64,000 nt of DNA. Source: Hyphomonadaceae bacterium (lineage in GTDB: Bacteria; Pseudomonadota; Alphaproteobacteria; Caulobacterales; Aquidulcibacteraceae). This document shows positions 52,787 to 61,885 of the stretch, piece by piece (the stretch's first letter is position 1; every line of letters starts with the position of its first letter). A program made the translations under genes and the position numbers. The DNA lies in assembly GCA_016791445.1 (NCBI GenBank), contig JAEUMP010000025.1, positions 1-64,000 of the forward strand. Direction: 5' to 3'. The notes beneath the pieces are model-generated. The model was not told the origin of the DNA. It worked only from the letters and a program-made list of their open reading frames with translations, and searched no databases.

Positions 52787-53367
52787 TCGCTCCCGATGCC
52801 GCCGCACGCGCCGCTTTCGCCAGAGGGGTCCTTGCGATCGCGGGCGAACGCAACTGGCGCGAGGTGACGATCTTCGACATCGCGGCCGCCGCCAAAGTGG
52901 AAGTCGCCACGCTTGCCGGTCTGTCGCCTGCGGACGCCTCTGACATCGTCGACGATCACTTCGATCGCGAGGCGGCGAAGGGCGTCACCGCCATCGATGC
53001 AACGCAGGGCCTCAGGGACCGCCTCTTCGATCTCGCCATGCGCCGCTTCGAGGCGTTGGAGCCGCACCGCTTCGCGGTGATCGCGCTTGATCGCGTGCAG
53101 GACGGTCTCGGCCAGACGCTGGCATTCGCGCGCGCGGGCCGCACGGCGCGCTGGCTGCTGACGCTCGCGGGCGAAAGCGTCGAGGGCGTCGACGGCGCGG
53201 CGAAGGTGCAGGGGCTCGCGGTCGTGCTCACGCGCGCGCATGCGGCGTGGAAGAACGATACCGACGGCGATTTCGTGAAAACCATGGCAGCCCTCGACAA
53301 GGGCTTGCGCGACGCCGAGACGTGGGCCGGACGGCTCGGGTTGAAGACGCGCGCGAAGGACGCCTGA
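52783..53367 (+). CDS. TetR/AcrR-like protein
   Basis: This 194-residue protein has a divergent N-terminal TetR-type helix-turn-helix (REVTIFDIAAAAKVEVATLAGL, about 26-47) and an all-helical C-terminal domain. The C-terminal layout recalls the TetR_C/COQ9-like proteins found beside proC in many Alphaproteobacteria. The GTG at 52783 overlaps the proC stop. Its ligand and target are unknown; the recognition helix is unusually poor in basic residues. Confidence 0.7.
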   Translation: MIAPDAAARAAFARGVLAIAGERNWREVTIFDIAAAAKVEVATLAGLSPADASDIVDDHFDREAAKGVTAIDATQGLRDRLFDLAMRRFEALEPHRFAVIALDRVQDGLGQTLAFARAGRTARWLLTLAGESVEGVDGAAKVQGLAVVLTRAHAAWKNDTDGDFVKTMAALDKGLRDAETWAGRLGLKTRAKDA

Positions 53368-53444
53368 ACGCGCTCCCGCTGCGTCAGGTCTCCACAGCGC
53401 CGTGCGCGCGTGCTTAGGAAGGGCCTCGCTCACGGGAACCTTCC

Positions 53445-54527
53445 ATGCCTTCGCTTCTCGATCCCCTCACGCTCACGCGCGGCCCCGCGCTCAAGAACCG
53501 CTTCATGCTCGCGCCACTGACGAACGAGCAGAGCCGCGCGGACGGCACGTTGAGCGATGCGGAATTCCATTGGCTTACCATGCGCGCGCAAGGCGGCTTC
53601 GGGCTGACGATGACGTGCGCGACAGCGATCTGCCCGCGCGGCATCGGGTTCAACGGCCAGCTTGCGGCGTACGATGAACGCCATCTCGAGGGGCTCACGC
53701 GCCTTGCATCGGCGATCAACGCGCATGGCTCGCACAGCGTCGTGCAGCTGCATCACGCGGGCATGCGCTCCCCGAAGGCGCTGATCGAGGGCCCGCCGCT
53801 GTGCCCGTCGGACAATGCCGAATTCGGCGCGCGCGCGATGACGCTCGCGGAGGTCGAGAAGGCGCGCGACGATTTCATCGCGGCGGCGCAGCGGTGCGAA
53901 CGCGCGGGCTTTCACGGCGTCGAGCTGCATGGCGCGCACGGCTATCTGATCTGCCAATTCCTGAGCGGGGAGATCAACCAGCGTGACGATCGCTACGGCG
54001 GCTCACTCGAAAATCGCGCGCGGCTTCTCAACGAGATCATCGACGGCGTGCGCGCGGCCTGCGGCAAGGATTTCAGCCTCGGCGTGCGGCTGTCGCCGGA
54101 GCGCTTCGGCCTCAATCTGCTTGAGATTCAAGAGGTCGCGCAGGCGCTCATGCGTGGCGGCAAGATCGATTATCTCGACATGTCGCTGTGGGACGCGTTC
54201 AAGGAGCCGACGGATTTCAAGGGCGAGGGTCGCTCGCTCATGTCCTATTTCACGAGCCTCGATCGCGGGAATGTGCGCCTCGGCGCCGCCGGCAAGATCA
54301 CCACGGGCGCGCTGGCGAAACAGGCGCTCGATGCGGGGCTCGATTTCGTCGTCATCGGTCGCGCAGCGATCCTGCATCACGATTTCCCGAAGCAGGTCGC
54401 CGCCAATCCGGACTTCACGCCGATCCCGCTGCCCGCGCCGGTCGCGCATTTGCAGCGCGAAGGCTTGAGCGACCCGTTCGTCCAGTACATGCGTGCGTGG
54501 AAAGGCTTCGTGGAAGACGCGGCATAG
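53445..54527 (+). CDS. NADH:flavin oxidoreductase, Old Yellow Enzyme family
   Basis: This 360-residue FMN enzyme has OYE landmarks: the N-terminal KNRFMLAPLTNEQ, the substrate-binding His pair region (VQLHHAGMRSPK, about 100), HGAHGYLICQFLS (about 165-177), NQRDDRYGGSLENRARL and the C-terminal phosphate loop DFVVIGRAAI. It reduces activated alkenes; the natural substrate is unknown. It has its own upstream gap of 77 bases. Confidence 0.9.
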   Translation: MPSLLDPLTLTRGPALKNRFMLAPLTNEQSRADGTLSDAEFHWLTMRAQGGFGLTMTCATAICPRGIGFNGQLAAYDERHLEGLTRLASAINAHGSHSVVQLHHAGMRSPKALIEGPPLCPSDNAEFGARAMTLAEVEKARDDFIAAAQRCERAGFHGVELHGAHGYLICQFLSGEINQRDDRYGGSLENRARLLNEIIDGVRAACGKDFSLGVRLSPERFGLNLLEIQEVAQALMRGGKIDYLDMSLWDAFKEPTDFKGEGRSLMSYFTSLDRGNVRLGAAGKITTGALAKQALDAGLDFVVIGRAAILHHDFPKQVAANPDFTPIPLPAPVAHLQREGLSDPFVQYMRAWKGFVEDAA

Positions 54528-54555
54528 CGCGGGCAATTCCGGAGGGATCGTACGC

Positions 54556-55884
54556 CTACGTCCCCACCGGCAGACGCAGTGTCGCGCGCAGGCCGTCCAT
54601 CGGGCTTTTCGACAGGATCACGTCGCCGCCGTGGCTGCGCGCGACGTCGCGGGCGATGGCGAGACCCAGGCCTACGCCTTTGGAGTTTCTCGTGCGGGTT
54701 TCGTCGAGACGCGAGAAGGGGCGGAACGCGTCCTCGTACAGGGCCGGCGAAATGCCGGGGCCGTCGTCGTCGACATCGATGATGATCGTGTCGTTCGTGC
54801 GTTTCGCCGTTACGCGGACCCTTTCGCCATGCGCGGCCGCGTTGTCGATGAGATTGGTCAGCGCGCGTTTCACCGCGCCGGCGCGCACCGACGCGGAAAG
54901 ATCGCCTTCGCGCACCACGCTCACATCGGCGCCCGTGCGCGCGACCGCCGCCACCACATCGCTGACGATCGCCCCGAGATCGGCGCCTTCCGGCGCCTCC
55001 GACCACTGGCCCCGCGCGAAGGCGAGATACTCATCGAGCGTCGCCTCCATGTCCGCGAGATCCTGCTTGGCGGCGTCGAGATCGGGCGACGGCGGCATCA
55101 GCGCGAACTGCAGCTTCAACCGCGTCAGTGGCGTGCGCAGGTCGTGACTCACGCCCGCAAGCAGTTGCCCGCGCTGGTCCACATGCTTGCGGATGCGTTG
55201 GCGCATGTCGAAGAAGGCAAGAGTCGCTGCGCGCACCTCGCGCGCGCCGCGCAGGCCGAACAGGCCCGGGTCCTCGCCGCGCCCGAACTGCTCCATCGCT
55301 GACGCGAGCTTTTCGATCGGGCGGACCTGGTTGCGGATGAACACGATCGACACGATCACGAGAAATGCCGTCGCGCCGAAGATCCACAAGACGAACAGCG
55401 GGCCCGAACGCGCCTGCACGCGGTCCCTGAAGGCCTTGACGGAAAGGATGCCGCCCTCGGTGGGGATGCGCATCTTCACCTGCGTGCCGGGGCAGGTGCT
55501 GTCGTACCAGAGATCCCGTTTCAGCTCGAGTTCGAGTGTGGTGGTGAGGAAGCGATCGATCGCGGGCCCGTAGGCGCGGCAGCGTTCGACCGCGAGATCG
55601 GCGCCGGGCTCGATCGCGATTTCAAGGCGCAGCGGCTGCCAGGCGAGTGCGCGGATGGACTCGAAGCGCTCGGGTGTCGGATCGCGCTCATAGAGCTGCA
55701 ACACAAGCGCGACGTCCGCCGCCACGGCCTGCGACATGCGCTTGGAGGTCGCCTCCCAGTGGTCGTTCAGGAAGACGACGGTGATGATGAGCTGCAGGAT
55801 CGCTGCCGGCGCCGCGATGATCAGCAGCGTCCGCCAGTAGAGCCCCTTGGGCAGGATGTCGCGCAGGCGCCGGCGGCGGATCAT
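54556..55884 (-). CDS. EnvZ-like sensor histidine kinase
   Basis: This 442-residue kinase has two transmembrane helices (about 18-40 and 162-184) around a periplasmic domain of about 120 residues with two Cys. HAMP follows, with the phosphoacceptor His247 in GVSHDLRTPLTR and ATPase boxes N (NLIDNAAAHG), G1 (DDDGPGIS) and G2 (GVGLGLAIA). It lies about 2.6 kb from the OmpR-type regulator gene, with a microprotein, a Nudix gene, a lipoprotein and ilvE between; it is the only kinase nearby and the likely partner. Confidence 0.9.
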   Translation of the reverse strand: MIRRRRLRDILPKGLYWRTLLIIAAPAAILQLIITVVFLNDHWEATSKRMSQAVAADVALVLQLYERDPTPERFESIRALAWQPLRLEIAIEPGADLAVERCRAYGPAIDRFLTTTLELELKRDLWYDSTCPGTQVKMRIPTEGGILSVKAFRDRVQARSGPLFVLWIFGATAFLVIVSIVFIRNQVRPIEKLASAMEQFGRGEDPGLFGLRGAREVRAATLAFFDMRQRIRKHVDQRGQLLAGVSHDLRTPLTRLKLQFALMPPSPDLDAAKQDLADMEATLDEYLAFARGQWSEAPEGADLGAIVSDVVAAVARTGADVSVVREGDLSASVRAGAVKRALTNLIDNAAAHGERVRVTAKRTNDTIIIDVDDDGPGISPALYEDAFRPFSRLDETRTRNSKGVGLGLAIARDVARSHGGDVILSKSPMDGLRATLRLPVGT

Positions 55885-55916
55885 GGCGCGTCAGCCTCCG
55901 CAGGCGCGGCGCGGGA

Positions 55917-55997
55917 TCAGTCGAGGCGTCCGAAGTCGACGACGTTCATCAGGAAGACGACGGCGATGAACACGGCGATGATGGCGATGGCGGTCAT
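55917..55997 (-). CDS. 26-residue transmembrane microprotein
   Basis: A complete short frame encodes MTAIAIIAVFIAVVF followed by LMNVVDFGRLD: one hydrophobic helix and a polar end with an Asn-x-x-Asp-Phe-Gly-Arg pattern. GAGAG lies eight bases before the ATG. It ends 32 bases before the histidine kinase start, on the same strand, so it is probably co-transcribed with the kinase and may modulate it. Composition and placement support a real gene; I know of no assigned function. Confidence 0.5.
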   Translation of the reverse strand: MTAIAIIAVFIAVVFLMNVVDFGRLD

Positions 55998-56077
55998 GGG
56001 CGATCTCTCGAAACAGCTCTCCGGCTCTTACCGGGCTTCTTCCGCGCTGACGAGGGTCGTGGTAGCCGCACCGCGCC

Positions 56078-56554
56078 ATGTCGCCGCTCCGCCGGTCCCT
56101 CGAGCCCTTCATCACGCCCGTGTTCCGCGCCTGGTGGCGGTTCAACCGGGGCATGACGCTCGGCGTCCGGGGCGTGGCGACGGACGCGGACGGACGGGTG
56201 CTGCTGATCCGCCACACCTATATCGACGGCTGGTTCCTGCCGGGCGGGGGCGTGGAGAGCGGCGAGATTGCGCTGGAGTCGCTCCGCCGGGAGATGGCCG
56301 AGGAGGCGGGCGTAGCCGCGCGGCGGGCCACCCTGTTCGGCGTCTATTCGAACGCCCCGGGCTTCAGGAACGATCATGTCCTTGTCTACCGGATCGACGA
56401 TTGGTCCCCTACCGCGCCCGACGCGGCCGGCGAGATTGCCGAGCGGGGCTTCTTCACCCTCGACGCGCTGCCGGAAGGCGTGAGCAAAGGCACGCGCGCG
56501 CGCCTCGACGAGATGTTTCGTGGCGCGCCGCAATCGACGCACTGGTCGCCCTGA
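56078..56554 (+). CDS. Nudix hydrolase
   Basis: This 158-residue protein contains a full Nudix box (GGGVESGEIALESLRREMAEEAGV, about 61-84, with the GX5EX7REUXEE pattern). An N-terminal basic segment (WWRFNRGMTLGVRGVATD) is typical of a subgroup common in Alphaproteobacteria. It hydrolyses a nucleoside diphosphate linked to another group; the substrate is unknown. It converges on the lipoprotein gene with no gap. Confidence 0.9.
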   Translation: MSPLRRSLEPFITPVFRAWWRFNRGMTLGVRGVATDADGRVLLIRHTYIDGWFLPGGGVESGEIALESLRREMAEEAGVAARRATLFGVYSNAPGFRNDHVLVYRIDDWSPTAPDAAGEIAERGFFTLDALPEGVSKGTRARLDEMFRGAPQSTHWSP

Positions 56555-57058
56555 CTACATCGCGTCGGCGACCGCGCGCGCGACGGCCTCGAACGCCGCC
56601 GGATCCTCGCCTTCGACCCGCATAACCAGCACATCGCTGTCCTTGCGCGCCACGAGTCCTCCCGCGAACGGCCCTTCGCCCAGCGCGCCGAACCCGATCA
56701 CCGCCGCGTCGCCGAGACCGCCCAGCACGCGCGTTCGCGGGTGCTCTTCCTCCAGCAATCGCAACTCGTCCTCGAAGAAGGCGACACCCGTCTGTGGCGG
56801 CGTGGCGCCGGCGAGCGCCGCCTCACGGTGGACGGCGACTGTCAAGCGCCGCGGCATGCCGTCATCGCCCGTCGCGCTCCAGACGCAGACGCCGTTCTCG
56901 ACATTCTCGGCAAGCGCACCAGTTTCCGGCACGCCGAGCGTTGCGCGTACGTCCGTGTCTGGCGCGCTCCGGCACAGGTCCGCCGTGGAAAGATCGCCGC
57001 CGATCCAGCCGCAGCCGGCAAGCGCCAGCGGCAGCGCGGCGGCGGCGATACGGCGCAT
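56555..57058 (-). CDS. Lipoprotein of unknown function
   Basis: This 167-residue protein has a lipoprotein signal (LPLALAGC, Cys at 16). The body contains two further Cys (DLCRSAP, NGVCVWSA), which could pair, and a VALGVPE-type beta fold reminiscent of small periplasmic ligand-binding lipoproteins. Its ATG overlaps the ilvE stop by one base (TGATG), so it is translated with ilvE. I do not recognise the family. Confidence 0.7.
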   Translation of the reverse strand: MRRIAAAALPLALAGCGWIGGDLSTADLCRSAPDTDVRATLGVPETGALAENVENGVCVWSATGDDGMPRRLTVAVHREAALAGATPPQTGVAFFEDELRLLEEEHPRTRVLGGLGDAAVIGFGALGEGPFAGGLVARKDSDVLVMRVEGEDPAAFEAVARAVADAM

Positions 57059-57936
57059 CACGCGGCGTTCTTGCGGCGCGTGGCGGCGGTGAAGTCCGAC
57101 AGCAGGCTCTCGGTGATCTGGCCGGGCTTGTACTTCATGCCCGCGATCTCCGAGACGGGCGTTATTTCCGCAGCGCTGCCGGTGAGGAACACTTCCGAGA
57201 AATTCGCCAGCTCGTTCGGCCAGATCGCGCGCTCGACGACTTCGAGCCCCCGCGCGCGCGCAAGTTTGATGACGGTCTGCCGTGTGAGTCCGTTGAGGAA
57301 GCTGTCCGGCGTCGGCGTGTGGATCGCGCCGTCCTGCACGAAGAAGATGTTGGCGCCGGTCGCTTCCGCGATCTGGCCGCGCCAGTCGAGCATAAGCGCG
57401 TCCTGGAAGCCGCAATTCTCCGCCGCGTGCTTGGAGAGCGTGCAGATCATGTAGAGGCCGGCGGCCTTGGATTGGCACGGCGCGGTGTGCGGCGCGGGCC
57501 GGGTCCACGGCGCCATCATCAGGCGGATGCCCTTCATCTTGTCGGGGAAGTAGTCGCCCCAGTGCCAGGCGGCGATGGCGACGTTGATCGTGTTCGCGTG
57601 CGCCGAAACGCCCATCTTCTCCGACCCCCGCCACGCGATCGCACGGACATAGGCGCTGCCGAGGCCGGAGCGGTTCACCGTCTCCTGTTTGGCGCGCTCC
57701 AGCTCGTCGACGGCGTAGGGCACGTCGAAACCGAGGAGCTTGGCGGACTTGTGGAGGCGTTCGCTGTGCTGGCGGCTGAGGAAGATCGAACCGTCATACG
57801 CACGCTCACCCTCAAAGACCGCCGAGGCATAGTGGAGGGCATGGGTAAGAATATGCACGTTTGCGTCCCGCCACGGCACGAATTCTCCGTTTAACCAGAT
57901 CCATCCGTCACGATCATGATAAGGAGCTTCGCTCAT
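57058..57936 (-). CDS. ilvE: Branched-chain-amino-acid aminotransferase
   Basis: This 292-residue PLP enzyme catalyses the last step of Val, Leu and Ile synthesis. The fold type IV motifs are HILTHALHYASAVFEGERAY (28-47), the PLP Lys157 in QSKAAGLYMICT, and the phosphate-cup segments EATGANIFFV and FLTGSAAEITPV. GGAG lies eight bases before the ATG. It is divergent from the petP-like gene. Confidence 0.92.
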   Translation of the reverse strand: MSEAPYHDRDGWIWLNGEFVPWRDANVHILTHALHYASAVFEGERAYDGSIFLSRQHSERLHKSAKLLGFDVPYAVDELERAKQETVNRSGLGSAYVRAIAWRGSEKMGVSAHANTINVAIAAWHWGDYFPDKMKGIRLMMAPWTRPAPHTAPCQSKAAGLYMICTLSKHAAENCGFQDALMLDWRGQIAEATGANIFFVQDGAIHTPTPDSFLNGLTRQTVIKLARARGLEVVERAIWPNELANFSEVFLTGSAAEITPVSEIAGMKYKPGQITESLLSDFTAATRRKNAA

Positions 57937-57996
57937 TGGGGATTCTCCGTGCGCTCTTGAGCTTCCGCGCGTGGGCGACCATTCTCGCGCGCAGCA

Positions 57997-58512
57997 ATGC
58001 CTGTCAACCCGAAGCCGACGCCCAGACAAACCCCGGCCCGTCCCGCGGAGCCCGTCGGCCTGGAAGGCCGGCTGTACCTCCGCGAGGACGAACTCGACCG
58101 GGCCGCGGAACTGGTGTTCCGGGCCGCCCGCACCTTCTGGCGCGCGGCGGAGGGCCCGCTCGCCGAACAGGATCTCGGGCCTGCCCATTATCGGGCGCTG
58201 GCGGCGATCCGCCGGGAGGAGGGGCTTGCGGTGAAGACGCTTCAGGCCCGCCTCGGCGTCCGCAAGCAGAGCCTGCAGCGGGTGCTGAATGAACTGGAAG
58301 TCGCGGGTATGCTCGCGCGGCAGCCGGGCGTCCGCGACAAGCGCGAGCGCCTGGTGACGCTGACCGACGCCGGCCGCGAGGCGGAGCGCGCCGCGAGTGC
58401 GGCCTTGCGCGAGCGGCTGGGGCAGGTGTTTCGTCTGACGGGCGCCGAGGCGGTGGCGGGCGCGCGCGTGGTGCTCGCCGCACTCGCGGAGACGGGAGAG
58501 GATGGCGCATGA
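57997..58512 (+). CDS. petP: MarR-family regulator, PetP-like
   Basis: This 171-residue protein is a winged-helix MarR regulator. The HTH is at about 75-100 (KTLQARLGVRKQSLQRVLNELE) and the wing follows at DKRERLVTLTDAG. In Rhodobacter a MarR-type gene (petP) precedes and overlaps an OmpR-type gene (petR), as here (ATGA overlap), which is the basis for the name. It starts 60 bases from the divergent ilvE. Confidence 0.8.
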   Translation: MPVNPKPTPRQTPARPAEPVGLEGRLYLREDELDRAAELVFRAARTFWRAAEGPLAEQDLGPAHYRALAAIRREEGLAVKTLQARLGVRKQSLQRVLNELEVAGMLARQPGVRDKRERLVTLTDAGREAERAASAALRERLGQVFRLTGAEAVAGARVVLAALAETGEDGA

Positions 58513-59225
58513 CGATGACCAACACCGCCGCCGCCATCGACGCCCTGCACCGCCCTGCGCACATTCTCGTCGTCGACGATGACGATCGCATCCGCGAACT
58601 GCTGAAAAAATATCTGGTCAGCTGCGGCGCGCGCGTTTCTGCGGCGTCGGATGCGGACGCCGCGCGCAAGCTGCTTGCGTCGTTCGAGTTCGATCTCCTC
58701 ATCGTCGACGTGATGATGCCGAAGGAAGACGGCTTCTCGCTTCTCGAAAGCGTGCGCAAGGGTTCGAGCGTGCCGATCCTTCTGCTCACCGCGCGCGGTT
58801 TGCCGGAAGATCGCATCAAGGGGCTTGGCCTCGGCGCGGACGACTATGTGCCGAAGCCCTTCGAACCTGCAGAACTAGCGCTGCGCGTGAACAATATCCT
58901 GCGGCGCACCGTGGCGCGCGGCGGCGACGGGCCGGCGGAAGTGCGCTTCGGACCACACGCTTTCCATCTCGGGCGCGGGGAGCTGACCTGCGACGGCGTC
59001 GCCGTGCGGCTGACGGAAGCCGAAGCCATGCTGTTGAAGATTCTCGCCGCGCGCGGCGGTGAGACGGTGACGCGCGAGGAACTCGCGCGTCGCACCAGTG
59101 CGGGCCTTGAACGCAGTGTCGATGTGCAGGTCACGCGCCTGCGCCGCAAACTGGAAACGGACCCGCGCGCGCCGATCTTCCTGCAGACGGTAAGGGGTAT
59201 CGGTTACAAGCTCGCGGTGGATTGA
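58509..59225 (+). CDS. petR: OmpR-family response regulator, PetR-like
   Basis: This 238-residue protein has a receiver domain (about 18-130; acidic Asp23-Asp25, phosphoacceptor Asp67 in LIVDVMMP, Thr in LLLTARG, Lys in YVPKPF) and a C-terminal winged helix (about 140-236, ending VRGIGYKLAV). It is co-translated with the MarR gene. The EnvZ-like kinase at 54.6-55.9 kb is its probable partner. Confidence 0.88.
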   Translation: MTMTNTAAAIDALHRPAHILVVDDDDRIRELLKKYLVSCGARVSAASDADAARKLLASFEFDLLIVDVMMPKEDGFSLLESVRKGSSVPILLLTARGLPEDRIKGLGLGADDYVPKPFEPAELALRVNNILRRTVARGGDGPAEVRFGPHAFHLGRGELTCDGVAVRLTEAEAMLLKILAARGGETVTREELARRTSAGLERSVDVQVTRLRRKLETDPRAPIFLQTVRGIGYKLAVD

Positions 59226-59228
59226 ATC

Positions 59229-59648
59229 TCACATCGGCGGTGATGGATCGGAGCGACGGACCGTCTGGATTTCGATTCGCTGGATCAGGACCTGCCCGCC
59301 TTTGGGCGTGAACAGCCGCGTGTCCACCACTAGTGCGCGATCAGCATAGGTGTATCGATGCCGCACCTCGATGGTCTTGCCGGAGAGATCCGTCGACAGA
59401 CTCCAGCGTTCGGTATCAACCTCCGTCGGCGCCATCTGCGGGATCAGCGTGCGCAGGTTCTGGAGTTTGTTGTGGGTCTCTTGCGTGCGCAGATGGGGCG
59501 GCAGATGCGCGTAGACTGTCCCCAGATCGCCGGCGCGCACGGTCTCGAAGAGACCCCGCGTCAACGCTTCTTCTTCTGCGGGCATGGAACACGCCGTCAC
59601 CAGAAGCGCCAAACCGGCAAAGAGCGCCGCCGTCAGTTTCGAAAACAT
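59229..59648 (-). CDS. Small lipoprotein
   Basis: This 139-residue protein has a lipoprotein signal (LALLVTAC, Cys at 20). The body has a helical start (EEALTRGLFETVRAGDL) and a beta-rich part with RHRYTYADRALVVDTRLF, an NTF2-like or DUF4864-like layout. I cannot name the family. It converges on petR with three bases between. Confidence 0.65.
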   Translation of the reverse strand: MFSKLTAALFAGLALLVTACSMPAEEEALTRGLFETVRAGDLGTVYAHLPPHLRTQETHNKLQNLRTLIPQMAPTEVDTERWSLSTDLSGKTIEVRHRYTYADRALVVDTRLFTPKGGQVLIQRIEIQTVRRSDPSPPM

Positions 59649-59696
59649 GCTGTCCTCCCATCTTGACCGGGAGGCGGCGGCAGCCGGGAAAAGGGG

Positions 59697-60860
59697 TCAG
59701 CCGATCTGGCGCGCCCAGTCCCGGATCTCCGCGACGAACGCATCGGGCTTTTCCATCGCCGCGAAGTGGCCGCCGTCGGGCATGTCCGTCCAGCGAACCA
59801 GATTGCACGCGCGCTCGACCCAGCTTTTCGGCGGCGCCGAGAAGACCCGCTCTCCGGGAAAGTTTGCAAAGGCGGTCGGCGTCTCGCAGCGCTGGCCTTG
59901 CTGTATTTCGACGCCGCCTTCCTCCACGCGCGCGCGGTAGTACCAGACGCTCGTGGCGATGGAGTCCGTGACCAGGTAGATCATCACGTTCGTCAGCAAC
60001 TGGTCCTTCGAATAGACGCGCCCGATGTCGCCGTGATCGCCAAGATCGGACCAGCCGTGGAATTTCTCGAGGATCCAGGCCGCCGTGCCGACAGGTGAAT
60101 CCATGAGCGCATGCGCGAGCGTCTGCGGTTTGGTGGATTGCTCCTGAAAATACGCGCCCTCGGCCTGCAGCGCCGCGCCCATGTGCGCGAGCCACGTCTT
60201 TTCCTCATCTGTTTGCGGAATGGGCGGCGAAGGGCGCAAGGGCATCATATTGAGGTGGATCGCACGGCAGGCGCCGCCCGTTGCCACACCGTGATCGATG
60301 CCGAGTGCAGATGTGACGAGCGAACCCCAGTCCCCGCCCTGCGCGAGGTAGCTCTTGTAGCCGAGCACATCCGTCATCAATGTGTTGAACAGCCGCGCTG
60401 TCGCGCGCTGGCCCAGCGGCCGCGCAGGTTTGCCGGAAAATCCGTAGCCGGGCAGCGACGGGATCACGAGATCGAACGCATCTTCAGGCTTGCCGCCGAA
60501 GCGCGAGGGAAAGGCAAGCTTCTCGACGACGCCCCAGAACTCGTAGTGCGATCCGGGCCAGCCGTGCGAGAGAAGCAGGGGACGCGCGCCGTTCGTTTCG
60601 CCCACGACGTGCACGAAGTGGATGTCCAGTCCTTCGATCGACGCGATGAATTGCGGGAAGCGGTTCAGGTCTTTCTCGTGCGCGCGCCAGTCGTAGTGGT
60701 CGGTCCAGTAGGCGCAGAGATCGCGCAGCCACGCCGTATTGACCCCGCGTGACCAGGAAGCGCCTTCGTCATCTGGCGCCGGGAACCACGGATATGCGCG
60801 CACGCGTGCGGCGATGGCGTCGAGTTTCGATTGCGGGGCGGCGACGGAGAAGGGTTTCAT
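59697..60860 (-). CDS. Epoxide hydrolase with N-terminal EHN domain
   Basis: This 387-residue alpha/beta-hydrolase has the EHN domain of microsomal-type epoxide hydrolases (about 1-110, including WRAHEKDLNRFPQF). The oxyanion motif is HGWPGS (99-104), the nucleophile Asp177 in GGDWGS, and the catalytic His365 in MPDGGHFAAMEKP. It opens epoxides to diols; the substrate is unknown. It is divergent from the methyltransferase gene. Confidence 0.88.
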   Translation of the reverse strand: MKPFSVAAPQSKLDAIAARVRAYPWFPAPDDEGASWSRGVNTAWLRDLCAYWTDHYDWRAHEKDLNRFPQFIASIEGLDIHFVHVVGETNGARPLLLSHGWPGSHYEFWGVVEKLAFPSRFGGKPEDAFDLVIPSLPGYGFSGKPARPLGQRATARLFNTLMTDVLGYKSYLAQGGDWGSLVTSALGIDHGVATGGACRAIHLNMMPLRPSPPIPQTDEEKTWLAHMGAALQAEGAYFQEQSTKPQTLAHALMDSPVGTAAWILEKFHGWSDLGDHGDIGRVYSKDQLLTNVMIYLVTDSIATSVWYYRARVEEGGVEIQQGQRCETPTAFANFPGERVFSAPPKSWVERACNLVRWTDMPDGGHFAAMEKPDAFVAEIRDWARQIG

Positions 60861-60934
60861 GGCGTGACTCTGCCGCCGAGCGGCGCCGGTGTCGATGCTT
60901 TGACTTCGCGGAAGGTGCGCGCTAACGGCGGCGC

Positions 60935-61885
60935 ATGGTGCGATCTCGTTTCATTCTGGCGGCGCTGGGCGCCCTTGTCCTGGTCGCCGGCTGTGACCGT
61001 CTTGCCCCCAAGCCGCCCGCGCCGGCGGAAGAGAAGGCGGAAGTGGTCGAGGGGCCTGCACCCGAGGTCGGCACGCTTGAATGGGCCGCAAGCGGGCCCT
61101 GGCGTATCGATCGCGAGCGGGACCGCTGGCGTCATCCTGTCGAGACGTTGAAGTTCTACGGCCTCGCGCCCGGCATGACGGTGGTTGAGGTGTTTCCGGG
61201 GCGCGGCTGGTACACGAGCATCATCGCGCCCTATCTCGCGCGCAATGACGGCCGCCTCATCGCCGCATCCTTCGATCCCGCCACCGCGACGGACGCGCAG
61301 AAGCAGACGCTCGATGAGTTTCGCGCACGCTTCATCGACAAGCCGGAGATATTCGGCGTCGTCGCGATGAGCACGCTCACGCCGCGCAGCGCCGGCATCG
61401 CGGCGCCGGACTCGGTCGATCTCGTCATCGTCTCGCGCAACATTCATACGCTTCTCAACGAGGGCTATGCGGAGAAGGCGTTCACCGACTTCTACAAGGC
61501 GCTGAAACCGGGCGGGGTTCTCGGCATCGAGCAGCATCGCGCGCGGTCCACCGGCCTGCAGGACCCTCAGGCGTCCAGCGGCTATGTGCAGGAAGCGTTC
61601 GTGAAGATGTTGGCCGAAGAGGCGGGCTTCGAGTTCGTCGGTTCCTCCGAGATCAACGCCAATCCGCGCGACGATCGCGATCATCCGTTCGGCGTCTGGA
61701 CACTGCCGCCGACCTTGCGCACCGCGCCGCTCGGACAGGACCCCAATCCGCGTTTCGACACGGCGCCGTTCCGCGCCATCGGTGAAAGCGACCGCATGAC
61801 GCTGAAATTCCGCAAGCCGGGCGGGCCGCCGCCGGAGGCCGCGCCGGCGCCTGCGCCTGCAGTTGCGGAGGAAAAGAAGAAGTGA
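60935..61885 (+). CDS. Exported (lipoprotein) class I methyltransferase-like protein
   Basis: This 316-residue protein has a lipoprotein signal (ALVLVAGC, Cys about 20) followed by a class I SAM-methyltransferase fold. The SAM loop region is MTVVEVFPGRGWYTS (about 79-93), followed by DLVIVSRNIHTL and a KPGGVLGIEQHRA segment. Export is odd because SAM is cytoplasmic. Homologues with signal peptides occur widely in Proteobacteria, and their activity is unproven. A short Pro/Ala tail ends it. It is coupled to the RNase T2 gene (GTGA/TGATG). Confidence 0.85.
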   Translation: MVRSRFILAALGALVLVAGCDRLAPKPPAPAEEKAEVVEGPAPEVGTLEWAASGPWRIDRERDRWRHPVETLKFYGLAPGMTVVEVFPGRGWYTSIIAPYLARNDGRLIAASFDPATATDAQKQTLDEFRARFIDKPEIFGVVAMSTLTPRSAGIAAPDSVDLVIVSRNIHTLLNEGYAEKAFTDFYKALKPGGVLGIEQHRARSTGLQDPQASSGYVQEAFVKMLAEEAGFEFVGSSEINANPRDDRDHPFGVWTLPPTLRTAPLGQDPNPRFDTAPFRAIGESDRMTLKFRKPGGPPPEAAPAPAPAVAEEKKK

